A DNA stretch of 13,614 bases, taken from positions 1 to 13,614 of the forward strand of contig DGSM01000072.1 of NCBI GenBank assembly GCA_002393975.1. The letters run 5' to 3'. Below the pieces are notes generated by a model. It was not told the origin of the DNA, ran no database searches, and saw only the letters and a program-made list of their open reading frames with translations. Both the position numbers and the translations under genes were made by a program. Shown here piece by piece: positions 13,101 through 13,614 of this stretch; positions within the stretch are counted from its first letter, which is position 1; each line of letters starts with the position of its first letter. Source of the DNA: Clostridiales bacterium UBA4362 (GTDB lineage: Bacteria > Bacillota > Clostridia > TANB77 > CAG-508).

Positions 13101-13614
13101 TGTATTTCATGTCTTGGCCACCAATATCAACGATACTAGTAACATCAGGCATAAAACGTTTAGCTGCTGTATAGTGTGCAATGGTTTCAATTTCTCCTAA
13201 ATCTATATTAAGAGCAGTTTTGATAAGTGCTTCACCATATCCTGTAACGCCACTATATTTAATATGAGCATCTTTTGGAAGAACTTCATATAAATCTTTT
13301 AATTCTTTCATAACCATATTTAAAGGGTTACCTTCGTTACTTCCGTAAGCGCTATATAATAAATTATCTTCATCATCAGTTACAACTATTTTTGTAGTAG
13401 TTGATCCTGCATCAATACCAACATAACAATTGCCTTTGAAATTCTTAAAATCTTTCTTTGGCACTTGGCTTTTTTCATGTCTTAATTTGAAATCTTGATA
13501 CTCCATATCTGTAACAAATAATGGAGCTAGAGGTTTTGATGTATTATCGTGAGAGCTTCTTAACATTGATATTTTTGCTTTTAGTTTTTCATTTGAGAAA
13601 GGATGACTATTAAC
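10117..13614 (-). CDS. Large acyl-CoA dehydratase activase / 2-hydroxyglutaryl-CoA dehydratase activator-related protein, 5' end cut by window
   Basis: The frame is open through the right edge, 16 codons upstream of the first in-window ATG (13566), so the real N-terminus lies outside. Full-length relatives are about 1400 aa with two ASKHA ATPase domains; only the second is here. In numbering from Met 13566: YVGIDAGSTTTK (48-59), VDIGGQDMK (146-154), and cysteines C172 and C211, 39 apart like the [4Fe-4S] ligands of the 2-hydroxyglutaryl-CoA dehydratase activator. A cysteine-rich linker follows (about 330-365, CQGCENHC), then a DUF2229-type region (VLNMYEDYPFWFTFL, MPSESVCYPAKL) and a dehydratase-D-like C-terminal half (GRPYHVDPEVNHGID, CPQMAPIHFELLE, ACLPNHVVGKG). 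It probably couples ATP hydrolysis to low-potential electron transfer; the partner is unknown and no dehydratase genes are in view. Confidence 0.92.
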   Translation of the reverse strand, partial: VNSHPFSNEKLKAKISMLRSSHDNTSKPLAPLFVTDMEYQDFKLRHEKSQVPKKDFKNFKGNCYVGIDAGSTTTKIVVTDDEDNLLYSAYGSNEGNPLNMVMKELKDLYEVLPKDAHIKYSGVTGYGEALIKTALNIDLGEIETIAHYTAAKRFMPDVTSIVDIGGQDMKYIKIKDGTINNILLNEACSSGCGSFIETFAKSLNLTIEQFVKEALDAREPVDLGSRCTVFMNSKIKQAQKEGSTVGDISAGLSYSVIKNALQKVMKVRDVKTLGDRIVVQGGTFYNDAVLRAFEQIVGLEVIRPDIAGLMGAYGVAILARQQYEMDTEYKTTLATTEEIDNLKIETNHVRCQGCENHCLLTISKFSNGQRHISGNRCEKGAGVSTGANQLPNLYKYKNERLFDYYKPLDEKEAKRGTIGIPRVLNMYEDYPFWFTFLTKLGFRVIISEKTTSKTYTKGMESMPSESVCYPAKLAHGHIIGLLDQGIKTIFYPCVPYSRKEFETADNKYNCPIVISYSEVLKNNIEELNDPDVTFLNPFLPFDAKKLANTIYNLPEFEQYHFTKKELLAAAKEAETEYQHFKDDVRYEGKRALEYMEENNLRGIVLAGRPYHVDPEVNHGIDTLITSLGLCVLSEDSISDQSELDKRLRVVNQWVYHSRLYAAADFVGKHENLELVQLNSFGCGVDAVTTDQVDEILSSYDKMYTLIKIDQVNNLGAVRIRIRSLLASMNKRIDRKKKGKDADGDYELRRKIFTKAMRKDKYTILCPQMAPIHFELLEVAVQSLGYDIHVLKDCTPETVETGLKYVNNDACYPSILVTGQMIEALESGKYDPEHTALIMSQTGGGCRATNYIGFIRKALRDAGYPNVPVISFNIVGMEKMPGFKINLKLLGKLVRAALYGDILQKMLTKNRAYEVHKGETKKVFDKWMEKCKKIIVSGSSKEFKASFKQIVDDFEKIELDTSVERPKVGIVGEVLIKYHSFGNNFLADKLEAEGAEVFLPDFVGFAKFICTHKVTFNNLIKANPILGPLMYQVIKIIDKLEQPEIDALKTSKKGYLIPDNIFELEENVDGILSIGNQTGEGWFLTAEMVQLIKSGVTNIACVQPFACLPNHVVGKGVIKTIRDKYPEANISAIDYDPGASEANQTNRMKLLMAVAKDNLSKKENRE

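Noticed and set aside
1..13614. CRISPR array or rRNA
   Set aside because: No regularly spaced repeats and no rRNA-like sequence were seen on either strand.

Overview
The window is AT-rich DNA of a low-GC, Gram-positive anaerobe. Indications are strong AGGAGG ribosome-binding sites, TTGACA/TATAAT promoters 17 bp apart, a T-box riboswitch, a large 2-hydroxyacyl-CoA dehydratase activase and a DUF1858 protein. A Tissierellia/Peptoniphilaceae-like host (Parvimonas, Finegoldia or Peptoniphilus type) fits best; this is inferred from content, not shown.

Region 1 (1-3021, minus strand) is the start of a conjugation (type IV secretion) operon: a 52-aa membrane peptide, a VirD4/TraG-type coupling protein split by a +1 frameshift in homopolymer tracts, a VirB2/TrbC-like small membrane protein and a TrbL/VirB6-like membrane protein. 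A ribosome-binding site at the left edge shows that the operon continues outside the window. Its promoter is back to back with that of a chromosomal DUF1858 gene, and the two -35 boxes overlap.

Region 2 (3050-7888) is ordinary chromosome: the DUF1858 protein, an SDR reductase (FabG-like or EF-P 5-aminopentanone reductase-like), a tRNA operon (Lys-Glu-Thr in transcription order), a small family-25-like carbohydrate-binding protein, aspS (aspartyl-tRNA synthetase) under a T-box whose specifier reads as an asparagine codon, and a charged single-pass membrane protein.

Region 3 (about 7945-9610, plus strand) is a clearly foreign cassette. Hand counts over sample 60-base stretches gave about 42-52% G+C, against 23-30% outside. 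It holds a NADAR-type protein resembling the antitoxins paired with DarT1 DNA ADP-ribosyltransferases, then an unrecognised protein with an N-terminal helix-turn-helix and a C-terminal coiled coil. Each has its own promoter and terminator. No DarT1-like gene is visible, so this is either an orphan NADAR or an undescribed NADAR-centred pair.

Region 4 (9641-13614, minus strand) is host DNA again: a large acyl-CoA dehydratase activase, cut at its 5' end by the window edge, and a YqeG-like HAD phosphatase coupled to it through a GTGA overlap.
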